Of a DNA stretch of 43,911 bases, positions 8,914 to 17,072 are shown piece by piece. This DNA is from an uncultured Bacteroidaceae bacterium (GTDB lineage: Bacteria; Bacteroidota; Bacteroidia; Bacteroidales; Bacteroidaceae), in NCBI GenBank assembly GCA_905233285.1, contig CAJODY010000028.1:1-43911 (forward strand), given 5' to 3'. The notes beneath the pieces were generated by a model. The model saw only the letters and a list, made by a program, of their open reading frames with translations, was not told where the DNA came from and made no database searches. Numbering within the stretch: position 1 is the first letter of the stretch; every line of letters starts with the position of its first letter. A program made the position numbers and the translations under genes.

Positions 8914-9690
8914 TTACTTTATATTCTCACGTATCTTCGTCAGGAACCGTTGCATACGTTCTTCGTCCTTAGTGTCGATGATGGCAATCAGTTCCTTCAT
9001 CTCAGCCCTTATCTGTTCCACCTGTCCTTTTGTATAAGGGTTGAACAGTATTTCACGCAGCAGAGTATCATCCTCACTCAATACTCCACGTGCTATCTTT
9101 TCGTGACGTTTGAATGTAGTTCCCGGAGCATCCTGATGTTTCATAACGGCTGCAAATGCAAACGTAGATATAAACGGAATACTCAGCGAATAAGCCATCG
9201 TGCGGTCGTGTTCATCAAAAGTATATTCGCATATATTCAGCCCCAGGCGTGTGTACAACTCCTTGAAGAAACAGCGTCCCATGAAGTCACCTTCGTTTAT
9301 GATAATCGCATTCTCCTGTGTCAGTTTGCCCAGATTGGCAAATGTAGGTCCGAACATAGGGTGAGTGCTGACATATCTGAAACCGCTCTCCTCATAGAAA
9401 TCCTTGAATCCGGTCTTTACCGATGAAATATCGCTCAGTATGCAGCGGTCTTTCGACAGATAAGGCATTACCTGACGGAACACATCCAGTGTGTATTTCA
9501 GACTAACTGCATTGATAACCATTTCGGGATTGAACTCACCGATTTCCTCCATCGAGGTGAAACGCTGAGTGTTATACATGAATCGAAGCTTCTTCGGGTC
9601 TATATCGTAAACTGCCACTTCGTGGTCGAATGAGAGAAGGTCGGTAAAGAACGACCCCATCTTGCCTGCTCCCAATATCAGTATTTTCAT
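8914..9690 (-). CDS. tyrA: Prephenate dehydrogenase
   Basis: 258 residues, a short single-domain TyrA without ACT or fused mutase. It converts prephenate to 4-hydroxyphenylpyruvate with NAD(P)+, the tyrosine-specific step. The Rossmann motif GAGKMG is at residues 7-12, with a D at the end of the second strand (AVYDID). The substrate region reads STHPMFGPTFANLG, with the catalytic-type His. It is the last gene of the pheA-aminotransferase-aroF operon, 16 bp after aroF, so it should share the Phe/Tyr attenuator at 12843-12991. Confidence 0.9.
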   Translation of the reverse strand: MKILILGAGKMGSFFTDLLSFDHEVAVYDIDPKKLRFMYNTQRFTSMEEIGEFNPEMVINAVSLKYTLDVFRQVMPYLSKDRCILSDISSVKTGFKDFYEESGFRYVSTHPMFGPTFANLGKLTQENAIIINEGDFMGRCFFKELYTRLGLNICEYTFDEHDRTMAYSLSIPFISTFAFAAVMKHQDAPGTTFKRHEKIARGVLSEDDTLLREILFNPYTKGQVEQIRAEMKELIAIIDTKDEERMQRFLTKIRENIK

Positions 9691-9706
9691 TTTGCTCTTA
9701 CGGGTT

Positions 9707-10774
9707 TTATTTTTTGTTTACGATTTCCATCTGCTGATGAACACTCTCCTCGTGAATCAGTTCAAATATACCTCTTACGCAGTCTGGGCCTATTCCCATA
9801 AGCGAACCCTGTGCACCACGCTTACCGAGGATTTCGCTGTATCGGCTTGTCTGCACGATAGTCATGTCGTGTTCCTTCTTGTATTCTCCAATCTGTCGGC
9901 ACACACGCATTCTCTGTGCCAGCACCTCAATGAGTTGGTTGTCCAGTTCGTCAATTTGCTTACGCAACGTGGAAATATTCTCTGTTGTCTCCGTCTCGTT
10001 ACGGATAATAAGCATACTCAGAATATAATCGAGAACATCTGGAGTAACCTGCTGACTTGCGTCGCTCCATGCCATTTCCGGATTGCAGTGACTCTCCACA
10101 ATCAGGCCGTCGAAACCCATATCCATTGCCTGCTGACAGAGTGGGGCGATGAGGTCGCGTCGTCCACCGATATGACTTGGGTCGCATACAAGCGGAAGGT
10201 TAGGGTAGCGGCGATGCAATTCGATAGGAATCTGCCACATCGGATGATTGCGGTAAATCTTTTTGTCGTAACTTGAGAAGCCTCTGTGAATAGCTCCGAG
10301 TCGTTTGATGCCGGCTCCATTGATACGTTCCAATGCACCAATCCACAGTTCGATGTCAGGGTTCACAGGATTCTTTACGAACACCGGAACATCAACACCC
10401 TGCAGCGCGTCTGCTATAGCCTGAACGGCAAACGGATTGGCAGTAGTTCGTGCTCCAACCCACAGAATATCGATGCCATACTTCAGACAGAGCTCCACAT
10501 GCTCTGCTGTTGCAACCTCAGTAGCTACGAGCATACCAGTCTCCTCTTTCACCCTCTTCATCCAGGGCAGAGCCTTCTCTCCGTTTCCTTCAAAACCTCC
10601 TGGTTTCGTTCTTGGTTTCCACACACCGGCTCTGAACATGTGGCATCCTTTTGCTGCCAACTGTTTTGCTGTGGTCAGCGTCTGTTCTTCAGTTTCTGCC
10701 GAGCAGGGACCGGCAATTACTATCGGGCGTTCCAAGTCACTTGGCAATCCCAGCGATTCAATATTCAATTCCAT
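9707..10774 (-). CDS. aroF: Bifunctional DAHP synthase / chorismate mutase
   Basis: 355 residues. Residues ~1-250 form a KDPG-aldolase-like DAHP synthase joining phosphoenolpyruvate and erythrose-4-phosphate: IAGPCSAE near 19-26, RAGVWKPRTKPGGFEG near 49-64, a VKNP strand and the metal-site segment CDPSHIGGRR. Residues ~255-340 are an AroQ-type chorismate mutase helix bundle (LRKQIDELDNQLIEVLAQRM and the QTSRYSEIL helix). The fusion puts the first step of the shikimate route and the branch step to prephenate in one protein, and such mutase domains often act as the feedback site. It sits between the aminotransferase and tyrA genes. The 26-bp gap to the upstream aminotransferase is filled by an AACTTTC-type repeat. 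Confidence 0.95.
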   Translation of the reverse strand: MELNIESLGLPSDLERPIVIAGPCSAETEEQTLTTAKQLAAKGCHMFRAGVWKPRTKPGGFEGNGEKALPWMKRVKEETGMLVATEVATAEHVELCLKYGIDILWVGARTTANPFAVQAIADALQGVDVPVFVKNPVNPDIELWIGALERINGAGIKRLGAIHRGFSSYDKKIYRNHPMWQIPIELHRRYPNLPLVCDPSHIGGRRDLIAPLCQQAMDMGFDGLIVESHCNPEMAWSDASQQVTPDVLDYILSMLIIRNETETTENISTLRKQIDELDNQLIEVLAQRMRVCRQIGEYKKEHDMTIVQTSRYSEILGKRGAQGSLMGIGPDCVRGIFELIHEESVHQQMEIVNKK

Positions 10775-10784
10775 ATTATTATTT

Positions 10785-10813
10785 CTTTAAACTTTCAACT
10801 TTAAACTTTCAAC
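10785..10813. repeat. AACTTTC-type short repeat
   Basis: Degenerate tandem AACTTTCAACTTTAAACTTTCAACT sequence between the aroF and aminotransferase genes. The same 7-bp unit recurs at 17733-17766. It supplies the last codons and stop (KELKV, then TAA) of the aminotransferase gene. Confidence 0.7.
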
Positions 10814-11967
10814 TCCTTTATCCTCCTCAGCGCCTCTTTCATCTTTTCGTCCTTGGCGCATAGCGAAATTCGGATATACCTCTTTCCGTTACTTCCGAAA
10901 ATAAATCCCGGAGTGATGAACACACGTGCTTCGTGCAGAACTTTCTCTGTAAGGTCTTCTACGTCGGCATACTTTTCCGGAATCCTTCCCCACAGGAACA
11001 TACCCTGCTGCATCGGGTCGAAACTGCATCCCAGCGTAGTCATTATCTCCTCCGCAATTTTTCTTCTGCTGCTGTAAGTCTCAATGTTAGCCTGAGTATG
11101 CCACTCGTCGCTGTTCTCGTAAGCCTGTGCTGCAGCCAGCTGCATCGGACGGAAAGTACCCGAGTCGATATTCGACTTTATCTTCAGAATCCACTGTACG
11201 AACGTGCTGTTAGTAGCCAGCATTCCAACTCTCCATCCGGGCATATTGTGACTCTTCGACATCGAGTTGAACTCTATGCAGCAGTCCTTTGCGCCCTCCA
11301 CCTGCAGAATACTCAGGTGTTCGTCTCTGTTCAGGATGAAAGAGTAGGGGTTGTCGTTCACGATTACTATATCATGCTTTTTTGCGAAAGCTACCAGTTT
11401 CTCATACAGCTCCTTCGTAGCCCTTCCTCCAGTCGGCATATTCGGGTAGTTAGTCCACATCAGTTTCACACCCTTCAGGTCCATGCTCTCCAACTGCTCG
11501 AAGTCAGGCTGCCATCCGTTCTCCTCCAGCAGGTCGTAGTTCACTATTTCCTGTCCCAGAATCTTACTCAGCGAAGTGTATGTAGGGTATCCAGGATTCG
11601 GTACCAGTACCTTGTCGCCCGGATTACACAGAGCCAGAGTCACATGCAGAATACCTTCCTTACTGCCTATCAGTGGCTGAATCTCTGTAGCTGGGTCAAG
11701 CTCCACACCATACCATCTCTTATAGAACTTCGCCATCGCACCTCTCAGCTCCGGTATTCCCACCGTCGGCTGATATCCGTGGGCATCTGCCTTCTTGGCG
11801 TTCTCACACAACACCTCGACAGTCTCCTTGCTTGGTGGCATATCGGGCGAACCAATGGCAAGCGAAATAATATCCTTGCCCTCTGCATTCATTTTTGCTA
11901 CTTCTTTCAGTTTCCTCGAGAAATAATATTCCGAAACTAACGAAAGTCTATCTGCTGGTTGTATCAT
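10801..11967 (-). CDS. PLP-dependent aminotransferase class I/II, probably aromatic/prephenate
   Basis: 388 residues, fold-type I aminotransferase. The PLP lysine lies in NSMSKSHNMPGWRVG. NPxxPTGG-type residues (YPNMPTGG), the DNPYS strand and the C-terminal RISL arginine for the substrate carboxylate are visible. Its place between pheA and aroF-tyrA strongly suggests it transaminates phenylpyruvate, 4-hydroxyphenylpyruvate or prephenate; the fold alone would not distinguish this from aspartate or LL-diaminopimelate enzymes. It starts 3 bp after the pheA stop, so the two are tightly coupled. The last residues come from the repeat at 10785-10813. Confidence 0.88.
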   Translation of the reverse strand: MIQPADRLSLVSEYYFSRKLKEVAKMNAEGKDIISLAIGSPDMPPSKETVEVLCENAKKADAHGYQPTVGIPELRGAMAKFYKRWYGVELDPATEIQPLIGSKEGILHVTLALCNPGDKVLVPNPGYPTYTSLSKILGQEIVNYDLLEENGWQPDFEQLESMDLKGVKLMWTNYPNMPTGGRATKELYEKLVAFAKKHDIVIVNDNPYSFILNRDEHLSILQVEGAKDCCIEFNSMSKSHNMPGWRVGMLATNSTFVQWILKIKSNIDSGTFRPMQLAAAQAYENSDEWHTQANIETYSSRRKIAEEIMTTLGCSFDPMQQGMFLWGRIPEKYADVEDLTEKVLHEARVFITPGFIFGSNGKRYIRISLCAKDEKMKEALRRIKELKV

Positions 11968-11970
11968 AAT

Positions 11971-12813
11971 CTAAATAGTGCTTTTTCCTTCAATATATTC
12001 ACCTAGAATTTTCAGTTGCTTCGTCAGCGGGCGCACCGCATCAATGCTCTGGCGGTATCGGGTATAGTCATCGTAAGTCACATCCACATAGAACATATAC
12101 TCCCATTCTCTGCCGATGATAGGGAGCGACTGAATCTTCGTAAGGTTAATCTTGTAAAATGAGAAAATTGAGAGTACCTGCGACAGACTGCCCTCGCTGT
12201 GTGGCAGACTGAACACGATGCTGGCTTTGTTCGACTTCCTTGGGTTCACCATCGACTCAGCCAACCAGGGGTCACAGAGAACGAGGAAACGGGTGAAGTT
12301 ATGCTTATTTGTTTCGATGCCCTCCTCCAGAATCTTCATGCCGTACATGTCGGCTACCGACTTATGGCAGATGGCTGCATGACCCTTCAGCTGCTTTTCG
12401 AAAATCCTCTTTGCCGAACCTGCCGTATCGTCTGTTTCCACAATCTTCAGGTCGTCGTGCTTGCTCAGAAACTCGCGACACTGCATCAGGGCTACGGGGT
12501 GCGAATTAACCTCCGTAATGTCTTTCCAGTCCTCATCGGGCAGACACATCAGCGAATGCTTGATTCTCAGTTTGTGCTCACCTACAATCTGCATACCGCT
12601 GTCGCGCATCAGTTCGTAGTTGTGGAGTAGGGAACCGGCTATCGTATTCTCAATAGCATAAACACCCAGCAGGTTCGAGTCAGCCTTCATCTCCTTGAAC
12701 ACCTCTTCAAACGTGTTGCAACAGACCAGTTCCAGCTCTTCTCCTTCGAAAAAGCAGTGGGCTGCCACATCGTGAAAACTGCCAACCTGTCCCTGTATCG
12801 CTATTCTTCTCAT
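11971..12813 (-). CDS. pheA: Prephenate dehydratase with ACT domain
   Basis: 280 residues. It makes phenylpyruvate from prephenate, the phenylalanine-specific step. The catalytic domain (1-180) has the Gly-rich opening QGQVGSFHDVAA, the IENTIAGS motif near 54-61, and the essential Thr-Arg-Phe in NFTRFLVL near 173. The ACT regulatory domain (about 195-275) contains the HSEGSLSQVL segment and an REWEYMFYVDV strand, as in Phe-inhibited enzymes. It has no fused chorismate mutase; that activity sits in aroF. It is the first structural gene of the operon, ~30 nt after the attenuator T-run. Confidence 0.95.
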   Translation of the reverse strand: MRRIAIQGQVGSFHDVAAHCFFEGEELELVCCNTFEEVFKEMKADSNLLGVYAIENTIAGSLLHNYELMRDSGMQIVGEHKLRIKHSLMCLPDEDWKDITEVNSHPVALMQCREFLSKHDDLKIVETDDTAGSAKRIFEKQLKGHAAICHKSVADMYGMKILEEGIETNKHNFTRFLVLCDPWLAESMVNPRKSNKASIVFSLPHSEGSLSQVLSIFSFYKINLTKIQSLPIIGREWEYMFYVDVTYDDYTRYRQSIDAVRPLTKQLKILGEYIEGKSTI

Positions 12814-12842
12814 ATTTATATTATATAATGTGTATCGTTCTC

Positions 12843-12874
12843 AAAAAAAAATCCCACTCAATCTGAGCGGGATT
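12843..12874 (-). terminator. Attenuator terminator of the pheA-tyrA operon
   Basis: On the minus strand an 11-bp stem (AATCCCGCTCA against TGAGTGGGATT, one G-U) with a 3-nt loop (12850-12874) runs into eight or nine T. It lies between the leader peptide and pheA, so by default it would stop transcription before the operon. Confidence 0.9.
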
Positions 12875-12934
12875 ATATGATGTTTTTTATTCTTTCCAGT
12901 TTGTACCGATTTTGTTACACAGACTATCCCGCTC
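12865..12934 (-). promoter_or_regulatory. Antiterminator pairing region
   Basis: GAGCGGGAT (minus strand, 12934-12926), starting at the base after the leader stop codon, is a perfect 9-nt complement of ATCCCGCTC at 12873-12865, the 5' arm of the terminator. The two structures exclude each other. A ribosome finishing the leader would cover GAGCGGGAT and allow termination; one stalled on Tyr or Phe codons would leave it free to pair and give read-through. Confidence 0.85.
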
Positions 12935-12991
12935 TTACTGTTTGCTAAAGTAAAAGTAAAAATAGTAATATGCACCAAAATTGAACTTCAT
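12935..12991 (-). CDS. Phe/Tyr leader peptide of the aromatic operon
   Basis: A complete 18-codon reading frame, MKFNFGAYYYFYFYFSKQ, then TAA. Ten of 18 residues are aromatic: five Phe (TTC once, TTT four times) and five Tyr (TAT, TAC). It lies ~30 nt after the likely transcript start and directly before the antiterminator strand. I infer that it senses charged tRNA-Phe and tRNA-Tyr, like pheL and trpL leaders, here with both amino acids mixed. This suits the operon it precedes, which makes both. It is too short for ordinary gene finding. Confidence 0.92.
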   Translation of the reverse strand: MKFNFGAYYYFYFYFSKQ

Positions 12992-13019
12992 CGTCGTTCG
13001 CTTTATCTTAAAAACTGCG

Positions 13020-13050
13020 CAAAAGTAGAGATTATTCTACAAACTGCAAA
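13020..13050 (-). promoter_or_regulatory. Promoter of the aromatic amino acid operon
   Basis: Minus strand TTTG (13050-13047), 19 bp, TACTTTTG (13027-13020): an exact Bacteroidetes -33/-7 promoter. It gives a transcript start near 13013, ~20 nt before the leader peptide ATG. Confidence 0.85.
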
Positions 13051-13069
13051 CAAAAAGAACATTTTTTTA

Positions 13070-13903
13070 TCAGTTTTCTAACAAAATTACGTCCGTCGCC
13101 ACCAATTTACGTGAATCTATGGCCCCATTCGCACCGTCGCGTTTCTTCAGCACCTTGCATTCTCCTTCCAGTTCTATGTCGCCCCGTCCGTTGCATCTTG
13201 CCGTCAGTTCCTTGCATTTTATATTCACATCCACCGTGCCGCTTCCGTTCACCTCAATCCTTGCATTCTTACACTTCAGCTTGCCTTCGATGTCGCCGTC
13301 TCCATTCACCATGACCGTTGCATCGCCGTATGCCTTAGCCTTCTTCAGCGTAACGTCACCCATTCCGCTTATCTCCACATTCAGGTCGCCCACCTCAACG
13401 TCCTTTGCAAACACATCACCTTTCCCCTTCACATATATATTAAGGTTCTCATCCTGAATGAGACGTCCTTTCAGTTCCACGTCACCTCCCGACACCGTCA
13501 CGTTCTTCAGCACAGGTGCCGCAATCAGCAGCGTGATGGTGGGAATATTGTCATAATGCTCGTCGGCACTCTCCTTCAGCCTCACGTTCAGTTCCTTCAG
13601 TCCGTCCCTCTCCACAATCTGCATGTCATACAGTCCGAGAGCCTCCTTGTGTCCCACAGTCTTCACCGCATAGTCATCAGCCTGTCTGAACACCACCTCG
13701 ATATGTCCCGTAGCCTCGAACGAGTCAAATTCGCCGCATTCTAAATCCCGGCTCACAACCTTGCCCCACTTTCCCGAATCCCTGTATTCACTTACAGCCT
13801 TCGTCTCTTCCCGTTCAGCCTTACTGCTTAAAGTCCCTTTCTGATTACCTTGCCCGCAACTCATCATCATCGCAAGCAAAACAATAAATCCTGATTTTTT
13901 CAT
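13070..13903 (-). CDS. Putative lipoprotein with GIN/DUF2807 beta-helix domain
   Basis: 277 residues. A signal peptide ends in a lipobox-like MMSC with Cys about residue 16, then a polar linker, so it is probably a lipid-anchored envelope protein. From residue ~50 the sequence is a series of short beta-strand repeats rich in G-D-V/G-D-I turns (GKGDVFAKDV, GMGDVTLKKA, GDGDIEGKLK, GSGTVDVNIK, GRGDIELEGE). This is characteristic of the head GIN (DUF2807) domain, often labelled putative autotransporter adhesin, common in Bacteroidetes and of unproven function. The ATG overlaps the stop of the 5-formyl-THF cyclo-ligase gene (ATGA), so they are co-translated. Confidence 0.8.
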   Translation of the reverse strand: MKKSGFIVLLAMMMSCGQGNQKGTLSSKAEREETKAVSEYRDSGKWGKVVSRDLECGEFDSFEATGHIEVVFRQADDYAVKTVGHKEALGLYDMQIVERDGLKELNVRLKESADEHYDNIPTITLLIAAPVLKNVTVSGGDVELKGRLIQDENLNIYVKGKGDVFAKDVEVGDLNVEISGMGDVTLKKAKAYGDATVMVNGDGDIEGKLKCKNARIEVNGSGTVDVNIKCKELTARCNGRGDIELEGECKVLKKRDGANGAIDSRKLVATDVILLEN

Positions 13904-14436
13904 ATTATTACATTATTCATTTTAATATCCAGTTCATCCATCGGCACCTTCTCCACCATCTGCACCTCCCAGCACACACCCATCTTATAGCATCGGGGCA
14001 TCTTCCTCAGCGTTCGGTCGTAAAACCCTCGTCCTCTTCCCATGCGTCCTCCGTCCTTGTCGAAAGCCACACCAGGCACCACAGCCAGGTCTATCTTTCC
14101 GTAGTCCTTCTCTTCCATCACCCTTCCTCTTGGTTCCATGATGCCATACGCCCCCGTCTCCATACTCTCCTCACCTTCATACACTCTCAGCACCAGGTCA
14201 TCCCCCACACATGTCGGCAGCACCACCGTTTTTCCGTCTCTTACCCCGTCAGCTATCAGCTCCCTCGTGTCCACCTCGTCGTCCATTGCCATATATAGGA
14301 ATACGGTACGTGCCTTCTGCCACACCTCGGTCGCCATCACCTTGCGGCACACCTCATGCGAAAGCCGCTTCCGTTCCTCACTGCTCAAGGCAACCTTCCG
14401 TTGCCTGATTATCTTTCTTAACTCCTTTTTCTCCAT
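13900..14436 (-). CDS. 5-formyltetrahydrofolate cyclo-ligase
   Basis: 178 residues. This ATP-dependent enzyme converts 5-formyl-THF to 5,10-methenyl-THF in folate one-carbon metabolism. It has the basic N-terminal helix (KKELRKIIRQRKVALS), the central strand TVFLYMAMDDEVDTRELI, and the signature GGRMGRGRGFYDRTL near 130-145. An in-frame ATG at 14457 exists, but a TATTTTTG box at 14455-14462 makes the ATG at 14436 the better start. It overlaps the downstream GIN-domain gene by 4 bp. Confidence 0.92.
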   Translation of the reverse strand: MEKKELRKIIRQRKVALSSEERKRLSHEVCRKVMATEVWQKARTVFLYMAMDDEVDTRELIADGVRDGKTVVLPTCVGDDLVLRVYEGEESMETGAYGIMEPRGRVMEEKDYGKIDLAVVPGVAFDKDGGRMGRGRGFYDRTLRKMPRCYKMGVCWEVQMVEKVPMDELDIKMNNVII

Positions 14437-14454
14437 TTCATTTGTTTCGTGCTG

Positions 14455-14462
14455 CAAAAATA
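14455..14462 (-). promoter_or_regulatory. -7 box of the cyclo-ligase operon
   Basis: TATTTTTG on the minus strand, 18 bp before the ATG at 14436. It fits TAnnTTTG; no TTTG at the usual distance upstream. Confidence 0.45.
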
Positions 14463-14493
14463 AATCATATTTTTTAAACTGCCAACTTTTGGA

Positions 14494-14553
14494 GGCGCCT
14501 TGTCGATATATCGATATGTCGTCATGTCGTTATGTCGAGATTTTCCAGGCGCC
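14494..14553. repeat. 60-bp GGCGCC-bounded repeat, left copy
   Basis: Begins and ends with GGCGCC. The inside is an array of near-octamers built on ATGTCG/ATATCG, then GAGATTTTCCA. It is nearly identical, in the same orientation, to 15405-15463. It covers the end of the AraC-type gene, whose last eight residues (LENLDITT) and stop it encodes. Confidence 0.85.
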
Positions 14554-15388
14554 TTTTTTTATACTCCGTAGGAGTCATGCCTGTTTCCCGTTTGAAAAAC
14601 TTCGTCAGCGACGAGGGACAGGGGAATTTCATTCGGTCGGCAATCTGTGCCGTTGTCTCATCGCTATATGCCAGCCACACCTTAATCTCCTTTATTGCCG
14701 TCTTGTTTATCCATTGCATCGGTGTTGCACCGCTGCTCTGCTTTATCAGCGTGCTCAGATAGTGCGGAGCCAGACAGAGCCTGTCGGCATAATACCCGAT
14801 ATTCCTTTCCTGTCCGGCATGTCGGCTCACCAGCGAGATGAACCGTCGCAGCGTCTCGTCCTTCCTGCTTCTTGTGTGAGCCGTTTCCTGCTTTGTCTCC
14901 AGTGTAGCCACGTAAGTCAGCATCGACTGCGTCTGCAGCGTCACACATTCCGTGGGGAATGGTTCCTGTCTCACCAGTTCCCACAGCAGAGCAATATGCG
15001 CCTCAATCGTCCTACGCCTCGTCTCGTCCGGATGCACACAGGTGAAATTCGACGTGGCAGGAGCCGTATTCACAAACGTGAACGCATCAATCTCAAAGTC
15101 GGGCGACAGCTCCCGTTTCTCGATGAGGGTCTCAGCATGGAAAATCACGATGTCACCAGCCACGAAATGATAATCCACCAGGTCGAACGAATAGTCTGCC
15201 CATCCCCGTCTCACATACACTACTCGTCCTTCTCTCAGCAGATAGGGCTGGGTAGGCATCAGGAACTCACGTTCCTGAAACTTGAAATCCTTCAGCATGA
15301 AGAAACTGTCGTGCAGTACGAAATTCCCGTGCTCCTGCCATTGGGCAGTATTCTTCAGCAAGTCGAGCGAAATAGTATCGATTAGCAT
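14522..15388 (-). CDS. AraC-family transcriptional regulator
   Basis: 288 residues. The N-terminal ~170 form a cupin-like sensor half with no recognisable ligand signature. The C-terminal ~100 are a double helix-turn-helix AraC domain: LCLAPHYLSTLIKQSSGATPMQW for the first HTH, IADRMKFPCPSSLTKFFKRETGMTPTEYK for the second. It would bind DNA as an activator or repressor. No operon partner: the gene sits alone between two ~60-bp direct repeats, with its C-terminal tail encoded inside the left one. Its target is unknown; the divergent porin gene at 15619 is the nearest candidate. Confidence 0.88.
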   Translation of the reverse strand: MLIDTISLDLLKNTAQWQEHGNFVLHDSFFMLKDFKFQEREFLMPTQPYLLREGRVVYVRRGWADYSFDLVDYHFVAGDIVIFHAETLIEKRELSPDFEIDAFTFVNTAPATSNFTCVHPDETRRRTIEAHIALLWELVRQEPFPTECVTLQTQSMLTYVATLETKQETAHTRSRKDETLRRFISLVSRHAGQERNIGYYADRLCLAPHYLSTLIKQSSGATPMQWINKTAIKEIKVWLAYSDETTAQIADRMKFPCPSSLTKFFKRETGMTPTEYKKRRLENLDITT

Positions 15389-15404
15389 GTCATAATCTTT
15401 TTGG

Positions 15405-15463
15405 GGCGCCTTTCGATATGTCGATATATCGTCATGTCGTTATGTCGAGATTTCCCAGGCGCC
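15405..15463. repeat. 59-bp GGCGCC-bounded repeat, right copy
   Basis: Direct copy of 14494-14553, one base shorter and with a few substitutions. It lies 17 bp upstream of the AraC ATG, so the pair brackets the gene exactly. Confidence 0.85.
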
Positions 15464-15579
15464 ATTTCATTACACAAAGGTAAGCCAAAGTGTGCAAATA
15501 ATGCAAATTTTTCTGAAAAATCTTACAATATGGCAAGTATTCCGACCAATACGCCAACCCTTCGTACCCATAAAGTCCG

Positions 15580-15587
15580 TACCTTTG
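15580..15587 (+). promoter_or_regulatory. -7 box of the porin gene
   Basis: TACCTTTG, an exact TAnnTTTG element 31 bp before the ATG at 15619. Confidence 0.6.
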
Positions 15588-15618
15588 CACCGGAAAATTT
15601 TTTTAAGGTTTATCTATT

Positions 15619-16998
15619 ATGAAAAAGATTGTGAGCCTCGTTTGCTCAATTGCTTTCAGTACATCTATGATGGCAGGTGGTCTGATGACCAACACCAACT
15701 ATCACATCGCTTTCGACCGTATGTTTGCCCGTGGAGCAACAACAGAAATCGATGGTGTTTTCAGTAACCCCGCAGGTATGGCTTTCGGCCATGAGGGATG
15801 GCAGCTCTCGCTCAACTTCCAGAAACCCTGGCAGAACCGCGACATCGATGCTACGTTTGCTTATGGAAAAGATGCTTCCGGAGCTCCACTCATGTATCAG
15901 AAGAAATACAATGGTAAGGCTTATGCCCCCATCGTTCCGGCACTCTTTGCAGCCTACAAGCACAACCGCTGGTCCCTTTCGTCCATGATAGGCATCGTGG
16001 GCAGTGGTGGTTTCGTAAAATATGACGATGGTCTGCCCATGTTCGACCAGCCGCTTATGGCAGCTTTCCAGCAGAAAGGACTGACACCCGACAAGTACCT
16101 ATTCGATTCTCAGGTAAAAGGTAAGCAGTACATCTATGGCGGACAAGTCAACTTCGCCTACCGCATCACCAGTCACTTCTCAGGAGCCGTAGGTATCCGT
16201 GCCAACTACTACAACGGATATTACCGCGGTCATGTAATTGCAAGCACAATACCCGCATTGGGCAGCAAACAACTTGTCAACCTTCAGCTCGACGTCGATC
16301 AGCGTGGTTGGGGATTCACTCCTGTAATCTCTCTCAACTATAAAATCCAGAAATTCACCTTCGCTGCAAAATACGAATTCCGCACCAAGGTCGAGACAAA
16401 GAACAGAACCAACTCCCTTTCAGTCGATATGAATGGTACGGCAATCGATGTGAAGGCTTTGGCTGAGAATATTGGAAACGAAGCTACTGTCGCAGCACTT
16501 AAAGCCTCTATGGGTGATATGGCAGACAAGATTGCCGACTACCTGCCCGATGAGAAGACTCGTTACGACATGCCGGCACTCCTTGCCGTAGCTGTAGGTT
16601 ACGAGTTTATGCCAAACCTCCGTGCTGCTGTTGAGTACCACTTCTACGATGATAAGAATGCCAAGATGGCACACGACCGTCAGAAAGAACTCACCCACGG
16701 CACCCATGAGATCCTTGCCGGAGTAGAATGGGACATCAACAAGAAATTCACCGTCAGCTGTGGTGGTCAGCGCACCGACTACGGACTCTCCGACGGCTAC
16801 CAGCAGAACACATCATTCGCTTGCGACAGCTGGTCCATCGGACTTGGTGGTGCATGGAACATCAACGAGAAAGTACGTCTCAACGCCAGCTACTTCTGCT
16901 CGCTCTACAGCAACTACGACAAAGTAGCTCCTACCATCAAAGAAACCTACTCACGTACCAACCACGTCATAGGCGTCGGCATCGACTATAAGTTCTAA
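15619..16998 (+). CDS. OmpP1/FadL/TodX-family outer membrane protein
   Basis: 459 residues. Signal peptide MKKIVSLVCSIAFSTSMMAGG, then the family start, in which a GATTEIDGVFSNPAGMAF segment near residue 40-58 supplies the N-P-A-G motif of the FadL hatch. The rest alternates amphipathic strands of a 14-strand barrel and ends in the aromatic VGIGIDYKF-type terminus expected by the BAM insertion machinery (last residues GIDYKF). FadL-like channels move hydrophobic compounds such as fatty acids across the outer membrane; the substrate here is not known. It is transcribed alone, from a TACCTTTG promoter to a strong terminator. Confidence 0.9.
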   Translation: MKKIVSLVCSIAFSTSMMAGGLMTNTNYHIAFDRMFARGATTEIDGVFSNPAGMAFGHEGWQLSLNFQKPWQNRDIDATFAYGKDASGAPLMYQKKYNGKAYAPIVPALFAAYKHNRWSLSSMIGIVGSGGFVKYDDGLPMFDQPLMAAFQQKGLTPDKYLFDSQVKGKQYIYGGQVNFAYRITSHFSGAVGIRANYYNGYYRGHVIASTIPALGSKQLVNLQLDVDQRGWGFTPVISLNYKIQKFTFAAKYEFRTKVETKNRTNSLSVDMNGTAIDVKALAENIGNEATVAALKASMGDMADKIADYLPDEKTRYDMPALLAVAVGYEFMPNLRAAVEYHFYDDKNAKMAHDRQKELTHGTHEILAGVEWDINKKFTVSCGGQRTDYGLSDGYQQNTSFACDSWSIGLGGAWNINEKVRLNASYFCSLYSNYDKVAPTIKETYSRTNHVIGVGIDYKF

Positions 16999-17020
16999 TA
17001 GTATAAAGTTTATAAAAAGG

Positions 17021-17055
17021 AAGAGGATGCAGCCCTACGGCTCGCATCCTCTTTT
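17021..17055 (+). terminator. Terminator of the porin gene
   Basis: A 10-bp perfect stem (AAGAGGATGC at 17021-17030, GCATCCTCTT at 17044-17053), then T-rich sequence, 22 bp after the stop codon. Confidence 0.85.
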
Positions 17056-17072
17056 ATTCTTAGGCTCTTAAG

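Noticed and set aside
14494..15463. Insertion sequence around the AraC gene
   Set aside because: The flanking repeats are direct, not inverted, and there is no transposase; kept as repeats only.
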